Shown in pieces: positions 15,433-23,406 of a stretch of 44,810 nucleotides of DNA (positions are counted from its first letter, which is position 1; every line of letters starts with the position of its first letter). Under the pieces are notes generated by a model, which had not been told where the DNA came from, searched no databases, and worked only from the letters and a program-made list of their open reading frames with translations. This stretch comes from UMGS75 sp963648435 (lineage in GTDB: Bacteria; Bacillota_I; Bacilli_A; ML615J-28; CAG-313). The stretch covers positions 1 through 44,810 of the forward strand of contig CAVJDT010000008.1 of assembly GCA_963648435.1 (NCBI GenBank). The letters run 5' to 3'. Made by a program: the position numbers and the translations under genes.

Positions 15433-18027
15433 ATGAAAAAAATATTTATTGTTTTATGCTTATTTGTTATGATGCTAGGCTTAGGGCTTAGCGTAAAAGC
15501 TGCTGATGAATTACCAGAAGGTGAAACATACCTTTATACAACCATAAATGGTCAAACAAGTAAAATTTACCATTATGGTAAAGGTGGTGCTGTTACCTTA
15601 CCTAAAAAGTATGCTGCTGATGAATCAGAAATGCGAGGAGTTTGGGTTGCAACTGTATATAATATAGCAATTGGAAAACAAAAAGGTACCACTAAATCAG
15701 ATATTGAAGCTTATAAAAAGGAATTTTTAACAATTTTAGATCGAATGGAAGAATTTGGAATGAATACTTTATTTTTCCAAATTAGACCAGCCAATGATGC
15801 ATTTTATAAATCAAAGCTAAATCCATGGAGTGAATTTTTAGTAGGTGCAGGCATTGATCCAGGATGGGATCCTCTTGAATGGATGATTGAAGAAACCCAT
15901 AAACGTGGTTTTGATTTCCAATGTTGGATGAACGCATATCGAGTTACAACTAGCTCAGTTTTACCTGATGGCAGTAAAAATGCAAGTTACTACACCAATG
16001 ATGAACTTGTAAAATTTAAAGAAGAAGCCTTATCAAGACTTGCTGATGGCAATTTCGCTAAAGAACATCCTGAATATGTTGTTATGGGTGAACATGATAC
16101 AAGATTAATTTTAAATCCAAGTGAAGTAGCAGTTCAAGATTTTATTGTCGAAACATTAAAAGAAATCATTGAAAATTATGATATTGATGGAATGCATTTT
16201 GATGATTATTTTTATTTAAATGGTTCTGTTTCAAGTGACAAAGAAAACACGAACTTTGCTGGTGGTAAAAGCTATAATAGTGCATATAGTGGTGCTAATA
16301 TTCTTAACGATTTAGGTAATTATGAAGAATATAAAAACAATAATGCCGATTATGAACATATGGAAAAAGGCTATAATTTAGGTGATTTTAGACGTGAAAA
16401 CATCAATTCAATGATGCGAAAAATAAGAGCAATGGTTGATGAATACAACGAAAAAAACAACGATAATGTTGAATTTGGTTCTAAACCAGCTGCCGTATGG
16501 CGTAGTAATAGTGAGTATTGTACCGAAGGCTTTGATAGATGTTCACCAATTGGTTCGCTAACTGCCGCAGGTGCTTACTCATCATATTCAGATTTATTCG
16601 CTGATACTTGGAAATGGGTAGAAGAAGGCTTAGTAGATTATGTAGCTCCTCAAGTATATTACTCATTTAAAGATAACATTGCAGGTTATGCTGACATTGT
16701 TGATTGGTGGGCCCAAATGGTTGGTGATTTAAACAAAAAAAGAAGTGAACAAGGTTTAAAAAATATTAAACTATACATCGCTCATGGTATTTACAAATAC
16801 CGTGATGCTAAAGATCAATTTAGTGATGATGGTGAAATCATTAATCAAATTAAATATACTAAAAAATATGATTGCATTGTCGGTTCTGCCTTTTACTCAT
16901 ATGAAACTCTATACCAATTTGCAAGTACAACACATGAAAATGGTGTTAAATACTTAAGAAACAATTGGGCTAATAATCCTGTTTATCCAATTAATCGTGG
17001 TGAAAATGATTCAGCTGGTTTAAAGGTTAGTAATTACACAATAACCTATGACCGTCTAGCCGGTAATTATGTTTTAAGTTTTGATAAACAACCTAAATTT
17101 AGAGCATATGGGTTATATAAAGTACCTAAGGGAACAACTTTTGATTCAAGTGATTTAACCACAAGAATTGTAGTTGAATATGATCCATACGAAAATGAAG
17201 GAAAAGCAAACATTGGAATTCCTGAATATGATGAAAACTATGATTATTACGTTAAAGTAGTTTCAACCAATGGTTATGTTTCAACTGAATCTACTAAATT
17301 AGACTTTAATACAGTAAAAGAAATTGAATCAATAAAAATAGAATCTATGTCAACTATTTCATCACAAGTATTAAAAGGTTCTAAATTATCAATAACATCA
17401 AAAGTAACAAATAACACTGGTAAAGAATTAACTTATAAAGTTTGGTACTTAGAAAATGGAGTTGATTATCAAAGAATGTTAACAAGTGGAAAAATTACCA
17501 AATCAGAGTTTACCTTTAGTTTTAACACTTATAATTTTGAAAGTAAAAACGTTCAAATTAAACTAGAAGTAACCGATGGTAATGTTTCTACATATATGAT
17601 GAGTAATACGTTTGATGTAGTAAGTACTGTCAAGGTAGATTTTACAACAAGTCTTTCTAGTAATAATATTGTTGCTCCAAATAGCCTTGTCATTACAGTA
17701 GATATTAAAACCGATATTACGAATGTACCATATTTAATTAAGATACTTGATTTAAATGGTAATGATATTACAACCATAGATAGTGGAACTGTAAATAATA
17801 AAAAAATAGAAGTTGGTTGGTTTATTAATGATGATACATATAAACAAGTAGTTGTATATGTTATGATTGGAGATCAAACTAGTACATATACAAGTGATGT
17901 TATTAATATATCAACGAAAAAAGCAGAAAAAAAAGGCGGTTGTAAATCTGATACAGTTACTAAATACATACTTGCCTCAAGCACTGCCCTAGCCTCACTA
18001 GCAGTTCTTGTAAGAAAAAGAAAATAA
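15433..18027 (+). CDS. Secreted GHL10 (DUF187) glycosidase with Cys-TM C-terminal anchor
   Basis: 864 residues. A signal peptide (1-~23) ends at VKA-A. The catalytic GHL10 barrel spans ~55-510, with RGVWVATVYNIA, FQIRPANDAFYKSKLNPWSE and the active-site strand YDIDGMHFDDYFY (D257 and D258 likely catalytic or binding). A joining fibronectin-like domain and two Ig-like domains follow (~530-825). The C-terminus has KKGGC (C837), a membrane segment and RKRK, with no LPxTG. GHL10 enzymes include B. subtilis YngK and E. coli DigH (YddW), which acts on peptide-free peptidoglycan strands. The ribosome binding site is weak (AAGGAT, ~14 bases away) and the gene starts two bases after the deacetylase stop, so translation is probably coupled. 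Confidence 0.88.
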   Translation: MKKIFIVLCLFVMMLGLGLSVKAADELPEGETYLYTTINGQTSKIYHYGKGGAVTLPKKYAADESEMRGVWVATVYNIAIGKQKGTTKSDIEAYKKEFLTILDRMEEFGMNTLFFQIRPANDAFYKSKLNPWSEFLVGAGIDPGWDPLEWMIEETHKRGFDFQCWMNAYRVTTSSVLPDGSKNASYYTNDELVKFKEEALSRLADGNFAKEHPEYVVMGEHDTRLILNPSEVAVQDFIVETLKEIIENYDIDGMHFDDYFYLNGSVSSDKENTNFAGGKSYNSAYSGANILNDLGNYEEYKNNNADYEHMEKGYNLGDFRRENINSMMRKIRAMVDEYNEKNNDNVEFGSKPAAVWRSNSEYCTEGFDRCSPIGSLTAAGAYSSYSDLFADTWKWVEEGLVDYVAPQVYYSFKDNIAGYADIVDWWAQMVGDLNKKRSEQGLKNIKLYIAHGIYKYRDAKDQFSDDGEIINQIKYTKKYDCIVGSAFYSYETLYQFASTTHENGVKYLRNNWANNPVYPINRGENDSAGLKVSNYTITYDRLAGNYVLSFDKQPKFRAYGLYKVPKGTTFDSSDLTTRIVVEYDPYENEGKANIGIPEYDENYDYYVKVVSTNGYVSTESTKLDFNTVKEIESIKIESMSTISSQVLKGSKLSITSKVTNNTGKELTYKVWYLENGVDYQRMLTSGKITKSEFTFSFNTYNFESKNVQIKLEVTDGNVSTYMMSNTFDVVSTVKVDFTTSLSSNNIVAPNSLVITVDIKTDITNVPYLIKILDLNGNDITTIDSGTVNNKKIEVGWFINDDTYKQVVVYVMIGDQTSTYTSDVINISTKKAEKKGGCKSDTVTKYILASSTALASLAVLVRKRK

Positions 18028-18034
18028 AATATTA

Positions 18035-18067
18035 AGCTAATAGTGATTTTACTGTTAGCTTTTTTTC
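18035..18067 (+). terminator. Terminator of the first glycan operon
   Basis: AGCTAATAGT (18035-18044) pairs with ACTGTTAGCT (18051-18060), with one mismatch or wobble, followed by a run of T. Confidence 0.85.
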
Positions 18068-18074
18068 TTTTAGG

Positions 18075-18103
18075 TTGCCAAAAAAGTTAAAATAGTATAT
18101 AAT
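18075..18103 (+). promoter_or_regulatory. Promoter of the second glycan operon
   Basis: TTGCCA (18075-18080), 17-base spacer, TATAAT (18098-18103). No cre-like or other palindromic operator was seen. Confidence 0.75.
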
Positions 18104-18129
18104 TATAATACAATAAGTGGTGATAAAAA

Positions 18130-18618
18130 ATGAATAACAAAAGAAAAAATCAAATAATCAGTATCACAAAAATAGCAATTGTGGCCTCATTATACATTGT
18201 CTTAACCATTTTAATATATCCATTATCATTTGAGGAAATTCAAATTCGCTTTTCCGAAGTATTATTGTTACTATGCTTTTTTGATAAAAAATATGGAATA
18301 GGAATAATTGTAGGATGTGCCGTTTCTAATTTGTTTAGTCCTATTCCTTTAGATATTTTATTTGGAACTATTCAAAGTATTGTTGCGGTAGCACTGATTT
18401 GCTATTTAAGACCTTTAATTTTATCATTAATATTAAGTGTTTTATCAATGGTAATAATAGGATTAGAAATTGCCATCATTTCAAGTTTTAATATGTGGTG
18501 GTTAATAACTATTCAAGTAATGGCAGGAGAGGCAATTGTGTTACTAGGTATTGCCTATCCATTAAGTTTTTTACTTAAACGTAGTAAATCATTTATGAAA
18601 ATAATAAAATTAAGTTAG
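18130..18618 (+). CDS. QueT-like ECF transporter substrate-binding membrane subunit
   Basis: 162 residues, almost entirely hydrophobic with five or six membrane segments. The pattern ASLYIVLTILIYPLSFEEIQIRFSEVLLLL, here beginning at about residue 18, matches the QueT family (PF06177), proposed to be the S component of an energy-coupling factor transporter for queuosine precursors. GTGGTGAT lies upstream of ATG 18130. It opens an operon with a dipeptidase and two GHL10 glycosidases (10-base gap, then overlaps). No ECF ATPase or T component is nearby, as is usual for S components that share an energising module. Whether the substrate here is a queuosine precursor or something linked to the glycan locus cannot be told. 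Confidence 0.78.
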   Translation: MNNKRKNQIISITKIAIVASLYIVLTILIYPLSFEEIQIRFSEVLLLLCFFDKKYGIGIIVGCAVSNLFSPIPLDILFGTIQSIVAVALICYLRPLILSLILSVLSMVIIGLEIAIISSFNMWWLITIQVMAGEAIVLLGIAYPLSFLLKRSKSFMKIIKLS

Positions 18619-18628
18619 GAGTGATAAC

Positions 18629-19528
18629 ATGAAAGTTTATGATACACATAGTGATATATTTTCCAATTTATATGAGCGTAAAATTAGTGGTGAAGAAAAC
18701 ATATTTGAAAAATATCATCATTCCCCAATGACTAAGGGCAATATTAAAGGTGGTATTTGGGTAGTTTATAGTGAAAATGATTTTGATGTATATGAAGCAT
18801 ATAAAATTGCCTTAAAAGAATTTGAACCATTTAAGGATCAATATGATGTTGTCTACGGCCTCGAAGGATTAAGAAATGTTCATACTTTAGATGATTTAAA
18901 CAAAATGTATGAATTAGGAATTAGACATGCAATGCTTACATGGAATGAAGAAAACCACCTTGCAACAGGGGTTGCGGGGGAAAAAAGTAGGGGATTAACA
19001 AAAATGGGAAAAGAATTCCTTGATTATATGAAAACTCACCACATGATGATTGATGTTTCCCACTTAAATGTTAAAAGTTTTTATGATGCTCTTGATTACG
19101 TTGGGGATACGGTAATTGCTAGTCACTCAAATGCCTATAGTCTAAGTGATCATCGACGTAATTTAAATGACGACCAACTAAAAATGCTAAAAGAAGTTGG
19201 TGGCTATGTAGGAGCAGTAAGTGCTAGAAATTTTGTATCAAAAGACCCAACATTACAAAATGTTAAAGGGTTAGCCAATCAAATAATTTATCTAGGTGAT
19301 AAAATAGGAATTGACCACGTAATGCTTGGACTCGATATTATGGATTTTCTTAAAGGATATGAAGGAAATAGTGCTAACTTAGATGATTTAAGAGGTCATG
19401 GTGATACACCTAATTTAATTAAAGAATTAAAAATGAGAAATTTAACAAACGATGAAATAGAAAAAATAGCATATAAAAATTTTATAACTTATCGGAAAGG
19501 AATGAAAATTAATGAAAAAAATGATTAA
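18629..19528 (+). CDS. M19 family dipeptidase (renal/membrane dipeptidase type)
   Basis: 299 residues, cytosolic, somewhat shorter than the usual 310-400. Metal ligands of the family are visible: H7 and D9 in YDTHSD, E79 in VYGLEG, H145 in IDVSHL and H166 in IASHSN. The GLDIMDF segment and a closing N-F segment are also typical. M19 enzymes split dipeptides, often with a D-residue on the second position, and some act on L-Ala-D-Glu type murein dipeptides. AGGAG precedes ATG 18629. The end overlaps the next gene start by 17 bases. In this locus a murein-derived dipeptide is the attractive substrate, but that is inference from neighbours. Confidence 0.9.
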   Translation: MKVYDTHSDIFSNLYERKISGEENIFEKYHHSPMTKGNIKGGIWVVYSENDFDVYEAYKIALKEFEPFKDQYDVVYGLEGLRNVHTLDDLNKMYELGIRHAMLTWNEENHLATGVAGEKSRGLTKMGKEFLDYMKTHHMMIDVSHLNVKSFYDALDYVGDTVIASHSNAYSLSDHRRNLNDDQLKMLKEVGGYVGAVSARNFVSKDPTLQNVKGLANQIIYLGDKIGIDHVMLGLDIMDFLKGYEGNSANLDDLRGHGDTPNLIKELKMRNLTNDEIEKIAYKNFITYRKGMKINEKND

Positions 19529-21983
19529 AAAAATTTCTATTTGTACTCTATTTATGGCATTACTTTCACTAACTATTTTTAGTTCAGTATCAATGCCTAA
19601 AGCTAGTTGGATGGGCCCATCATCATTAAAGCCATACCAACAAAAAGAAAATGACATGAGAGCAATTTGGGTTGCAACCGTTGGTAACTTAAATATTGAC
19701 CCTCAAGTTGGTAAAGGCCAAGCCGCAATAACTCGTTGGAAAAACAATTACCTTGCCATTTTAGATAATGCGGAAGCTAATAATTTAAATACCATTGTTT
19801 TCCAAGTGCGTCCGGCTAATGATGCTTTTTATCCTTCAAAGTATAATCCTTGGAGCACATTTTTATCACCTGATGGAACCGACCCTGGTTGGGACCCTCT
19901 TGAATGGATGATTGAAGTAACTCATGAAAGAGGATTAGAGTATCATGCTTGGTTAAACCCTTATCGTGCAAGTACATCAACCCTTGCCAAAAGTATAACC
20001 TCAAAAGATAGTGTTACCGGTTTTAGCAAAATAATAGATTATGATGAAAAAGAATATAATGAATATAAAGAAAGCTATTTTGAAGCTTTACGTGAACAAA
20101 ATCCAGACATTGATAATCCAGTTCTTGCAACTGGGGAAACATTATATCAAAATGTTTTATATGGCACTGAAGGTAAATTCATTTTAAACCCGGCATCGCT
20201 AAAGGTTCAAAAACATATTGAAAATACCGTTACTGAGATTATTGATAATTATGATATTGATGGAATTCACTTTGATGACTATTTTTATCCATCAACAACA
20301 GGATATAAAGGTACAAATGCTAATTATAAATCTTACACTTTCTCATGTGAACCATCCGTTGATATGAGTGATTATAAACAATATTTAGCAACAACCGAAA
20401 CTACACCAATGTCAATTTACGATTGGCGTCGCGAAAACGTAAATAAATTAATTAAAGGTTTAAGTGATATTATTAGAACTAAAAACAGCACCAAAGAAGT
20501 TAAATGTGCTTTTGGAATAAGTCCGGCTGCACGTTGGGCCCCATCAGTTGAAGCATGCTCAAGTGAACCTGAACGTGGTGCTGAAGGCGGAATGAATGAT
20601 ACTTGTCACAATTATTACTCTTATTCTGACTTATATGCTGATACTTATAAATGGGCAAAAGAAGAATGGATTGATTATATTACTCCTCAAAATTACTCTA
20701 ATTTATCAAAAAGTTATGGTGAAATAACTAAATGGTGGTATGAAGCTTTAGAAGGATGTAAAACCAAACTTTATATTGGTACAGCCCTTTATCAAGTTTC
20801 CTCATCTTGGGGTGATTCTGGAGTATCAGAAATATACTTCCAAATTCTTTATAATAAAACGAACAACTATGATGTTGATGGATACTTTATTTTTAGTTAC
20901 TCAAGTTTAGTATCAAAAATAGGTACCTCAGCGATGAATCCAATTATTACTAATGCTTGGAAATATCCAGTCTTAACCCCACTTTATGAATCTTATACCT
21001 ATGATAAAAAAGTTACAGAAGAATCAAAAGTTGAAGCAATGGAATTATCAGGTGATAAAATTATGGTTAGCTTCACTAAAGTTGCGGGGGCTAAAGGTTA
21101 TGGACTTTACAAATTTAGTGAAAATGAAGAAATTAATTTTGATGTAAGTCATCGTGTTGATGTAAAACTAAATAACAATAAACCATTTGAAGTAACTAAA
21201 GAAGAAGGAACTAAATATGTTATTGTAACATATGATCAAGATAATAGTATTTATGAAAAATATACAATTGTTGATACAAACAATAAAGCACCAAATGCCA
21301 ATGTAACAACTAATAAAGAAAGTTATAAAACCCAAGAAACAGCCATTTTAAATATCAATATTCAAGATGTTGATAGTACAACCTTTACGGTTAAAGTTCA
21401 ATATAGTGATGGTACAGCTAGCAAGCAAATTACAGAAACCGCGAAAGTTAATGAAGATTTAAAAATTGAATATCAACTCCCTAACCGAGTTACTGAAAAT
21501 GGTAAATTCACAATCCTTATAAGTGATGAATTAAATACCATTACCATTGAAAAAAATATTAAAGTAACAAATGATGCCCCAACTGCTCAATTTAATTTAC
21601 CAAAGTTTTATAAAGACAAAGAAGCAGAGTTAACTATTGAAGTAGAAGATGATAATGAAACAATTGATTATGAATTATTATTTTCTGATGATGGTGAAAG
21701 TTACAACTACCAAATTGAAAAAGGTAAAGTAACAATTAAAGATGGTAAAGCCACAATTAATATTAAATTTACAGGTCAAATGGAAACCGAAAAAGGAAAG
21801 TTTAAACTTAAACTTAATGATGGTATTAATAAAGTAGAGATAGATTCTTCAACATTTAGCATTGCTAAAGAAGAAAAATCATCATGTCGTTGTCTAGCGG
21901 TAACGACTATTCAACATTTAATAGCACTAAGCACAATTCTTGTGGCTACAACAATAATTCTTAGAAAGAAAGGTAACAAATAA
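19512..21983 (+). CDS. Secreted GHL10 (DUF187) glycosidase, second paralogue
   Basis: 823 residues starting inside the dipeptidase gene at ATG 19512 (AAAGG at 19496-19500). The signal peptide covers ~1-31. The barrel (~45-500) carries RAIWVATVGNLN, FQVRPANDAFYPSKYNPWS and YDIDGIHFDDYFYP (D255, D256), with ISPAARWAP later. A fibronectin-like domain (~515-590) and two tandem Ig-like domains (~595-785) follow. The C-terminus has EKSSC (C792) and a second cysteine (C794), a hydrophobic segment and a basic tail, a variant of the KKGGC anchor of the first paralogue. It probably cleaves the same polymer outside the cell with different subsite preference. The insert around 150-200 and the region after the DD motif differ clearly from the first paralogue, so this is not a recent copy. 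Confidence 0.87.
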   Translation: MKKMIKKISICTLFMALLSLTIFSSVSMPKASWMGPSSLKPYQQKENDMRAIWVATVGNLNIDPQVGKGQAAITRWKNNYLAILDNAEANNLNTIVFQVRPANDAFYPSKYNPWSTFLSPDGTDPGWDPLEWMIEVTHERGLEYHAWLNPYRASTSTLAKSITSKDSVTGFSKIIDYDEKEYNEYKESYFEALREQNPDIDNPVLATGETLYQNVLYGTEGKFILNPASLKVQKHIENTVTEIIDNYDIDGIHFDDYFYPSTTGYKGTNANYKSYTFSCEPSVDMSDYKQYLATTETTPMSIYDWRRENVNKLIKGLSDIIRTKNSTKEVKCAFGISPAARWAPSVEACSSEPERGAEGGMNDTCHNYYSYSDLYADTYKWAKEEWIDYITPQNYSNLSKSYGEITKWWYEALEGCKTKLYIGTALYQVSSSWGDSGVSEIYFQILYNKTNNYDVDGYFIFSYSSLVSKIGTSAMNPIITNAWKYPVLTPLYESYTYDKKVTEESKVEAMELSGDKIMVSFTKVAGAKGYGLYKFSENEEINFDVSHRVDVKLNNNKPFEVTKEEGTKYVIVTYDQDNSIYEKYTIVDTNNKAPNANVTTNKESYKTQETAILNINIQDVDSTTFTVKVQYSDGTASKQITETAKVNEDLKIEYQLPNRVTENGKFTILISDELNTITIEKNIKVTNDAPTAQFNLPKFYKDKEAELTIEVEDDNETIDYELLFSDDGESYNYQIEKGKVTIKDGKATINIKFTGQMETEKGKFKLKLNDGINKVEIDSSTFSIAKEEKSSCRCLAVTTIQHLIALSTILVATTIILRKKGNK

Positions 21984-23236
21984 TGGAATTAAGAAAATAT
22001 CAAAGCGATGATGTAGTGCGTTACTGGGATACAAAAGAACCAATTGAAATACCTAGTTCGTATACATTTAAAGAAAATGAAGTTAGAGGTATTTGGGTTT
22101 CAAATGTTGTAAACATTGACACTCCAAAAGGACTTCCTATGGAAGAATATCAATTATACTTAAAACAAATGATTAAAAACATTGCAGACTTTAAACTAAA
22201 CACGATAATTTTTCAAGTTAGACCCAATAATGATGCTTATTATGAATCTAAATTAAATCCTTGGTCTCGTTACATCACTGGAGTTGAAGGCCAAAATCCA
22301 GGGTTTGATGTTCTTGCATTTGTAATAGCTGAAGCTAAAAAATATGGAATTAAAGTTCATGCTTGGATGAACCCTTACCGCGTTTCAAGTACCCCACTTG
22401 AACAACTAAACATGACAAAAGAAGAGTATTTAAATACTCTTGATGAACTTAATTTTGCAAGACGTCATCCCGAACATACAATTCTTGATGGTACTAATAA
22501 AATTCTTCTTTCCCCATCACATCCTGAAGTTATAGATTTTGTCGCAAAAACAATTATGGAAGTAGTAAATAACTATGATGTTGAAGGCGTTCATATTGAT
22601 GATTACTTCTATCCATATGCTAAAATACCAGAAGAATTAGAGCATGAAGATTATTTAAAATATCGGGAAAGTGATAATCAAAGTCTTGATGATTTTAGAA
22701 GAGCAAATGTTGATAAAATGATAAAAAGAATCCACGATGAATTGAAAAAATCGTTTAACAAAACAGGCAAGCAAGTACTATTTGGAATTAGTCCATTTGC
22801 CATATATCGTACCCATTCATCAATTGTAGAAGGTGGCTGGGATAAAGGTTCATATAATTCTCCAGGAGCTTTACAATGTTATAGTGAATTATATTCTGAT
22901 GTTTATAAATGGATGAAAGAAAAATGGATTGACTATGTTGTTCCACAAGTATATTTCCCATTTGAAAGAAAAGATGTGACATATCATGACTTAACTAAAT
23001 GGTGGAGTAATCTTGCCAAAGAAACTGGTACAACCCTTTACATTGGAATGGGACTTTATCAAATGGGTTCAAATGAAGTATGGCAAAATCCTAAAGAAAT
23101 TGTCAATGAACTAATGTTTAACCGTAATTTCGATAACATTAAAGGTACAATATTCTTTACCTACCGAGATATTGTTAAAGGACAAAATATGGTAAAAGAC
23201 CAAGCTTTAGACGAAATTAAAGAGCTTTGGAAATAA
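21983..23236 (+). CDS. GHL10 (DUF187) glycosidase lacking a signal peptide
   Basis: 417 residues. The ATG at 21983 overlaps the previous stop by one base. It contains the GHL10 barrel alone: RGIWVSNVVNID, FQVRPNNDAYYESKLNPWSR, YDVEGVHIDDYFYP (D206, D207), LFGISPFAIYR and DYVVPQVYFPF. There is no hydrophobic N-terminus, no Ig-like tail and no C-terminal anchor, so it should stay in the cytosol, which is unusual for this family. The natural reading is that imported oligosaccharides are cut further inside by this enzyme before GH20 action. Non-classical release cannot be excluded. A terminator follows nine bases after the stop. Confidence 0.87.
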   Translation: MELRKYQSDDVVRYWDTKEPIEIPSSYTFKENEVRGIWVSNVVNIDTPKGLPMEEYQLYLKQMIKNIADFKLNTIIFQVRPNNDAYYESKLNPWSRYITGVEGQNPGFDVLAFVIAEAKKYGIKVHAWMNPYRVSSTPLEQLNMTKEEYLNTLDELNFARRHPEHTILDGTNKILLSPSHPEVIDFVAKTIMEVVNNYDVEGVHIDDYFYPYAKIPEELEHEDYLKYRESDNQSLDDFRRANVDKMIKRIHDELKKSFNKTGKQVLFGISPFAIYRTHSSIVEGGWDKGSYNSPGALQCYSELYSDVYKWMKEKWIDYVVPQVYFPFERKDVTYHDLTKWWSNLAKETGTTLYIGMGLYQMGSNEVWQNPKEIVNELMFNRNFDNIKGTIFFTYRDIVKGQNMVKDQALDEIKELWK

Positions 23237-23244
23237 AAAAAATC

Positions 23245-23276
23245 AGAATCTTAAGGGTACTTAAGGTTCTTTTTTC
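23245..23276 (+). terminator. Terminator of the second glycan operon
   Basis: AGAATCTTAAG (23245-23255) pairs with CTTAAGGTTCT (23260-23270), one G-U, with loop GGTA and a following T-run. Confidence 0.85.
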
Positions 23277-23327
23277 CAACTTTTTTTGACAATTTTTGCA
23301 AATATGATAAATAAACAAGTTTATCAC

Positions 23328-23356
23328 TTGAATAAAAACGTTTTCTTTGGTATAAT
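23328..23356 (+). promoter_or_regulatory. Promoter of the GH20-ABC transporter operon
   Basis: TTGAAT (23328-23333), 17-base spacer, TATAAT (23351-23356), with TG one base before the -10 (TGGTATAAT). It drives the long operon from 23407 onward. A cre-like palindrome fills the spacer, so a bound regulator would block RNA polymerase. Confidence 0.8.
23333..23346 (+). promoter_or_regulatory. cre-like LacI-family operator within the promoter spacer
   Basis: TAAAAACGTTTTCT contains the perfect palindrome AAAACGTTTT (23335-23344) with a central CG, the hallmark of LacI-family operators. Against the cre pattern TGAAAACGTTTTCA it matches 12 of 14 positions. Placed between -35 and -10, it should repress. 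A second imperfect repeat, CAAG-N7-CTTG, lies at 23316-23330 just upstream. Confidence 0.65.
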
Positions 23357-23406
23357 AAGTACGATTATATTGGGGAAGTGTTACCCTCATAAAAGGAGAT
23401 GAAAAA

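Noticed and set aside
23286..23313. TTGACA with a downstream A/T-rich box as the GH20 promoter
   Set aside because: Only TATGAT at 11 bases or TAAATA at 16 bases follows. The TTGAAT-17-TATAAT pair further down with an extended -10 is far better placed.
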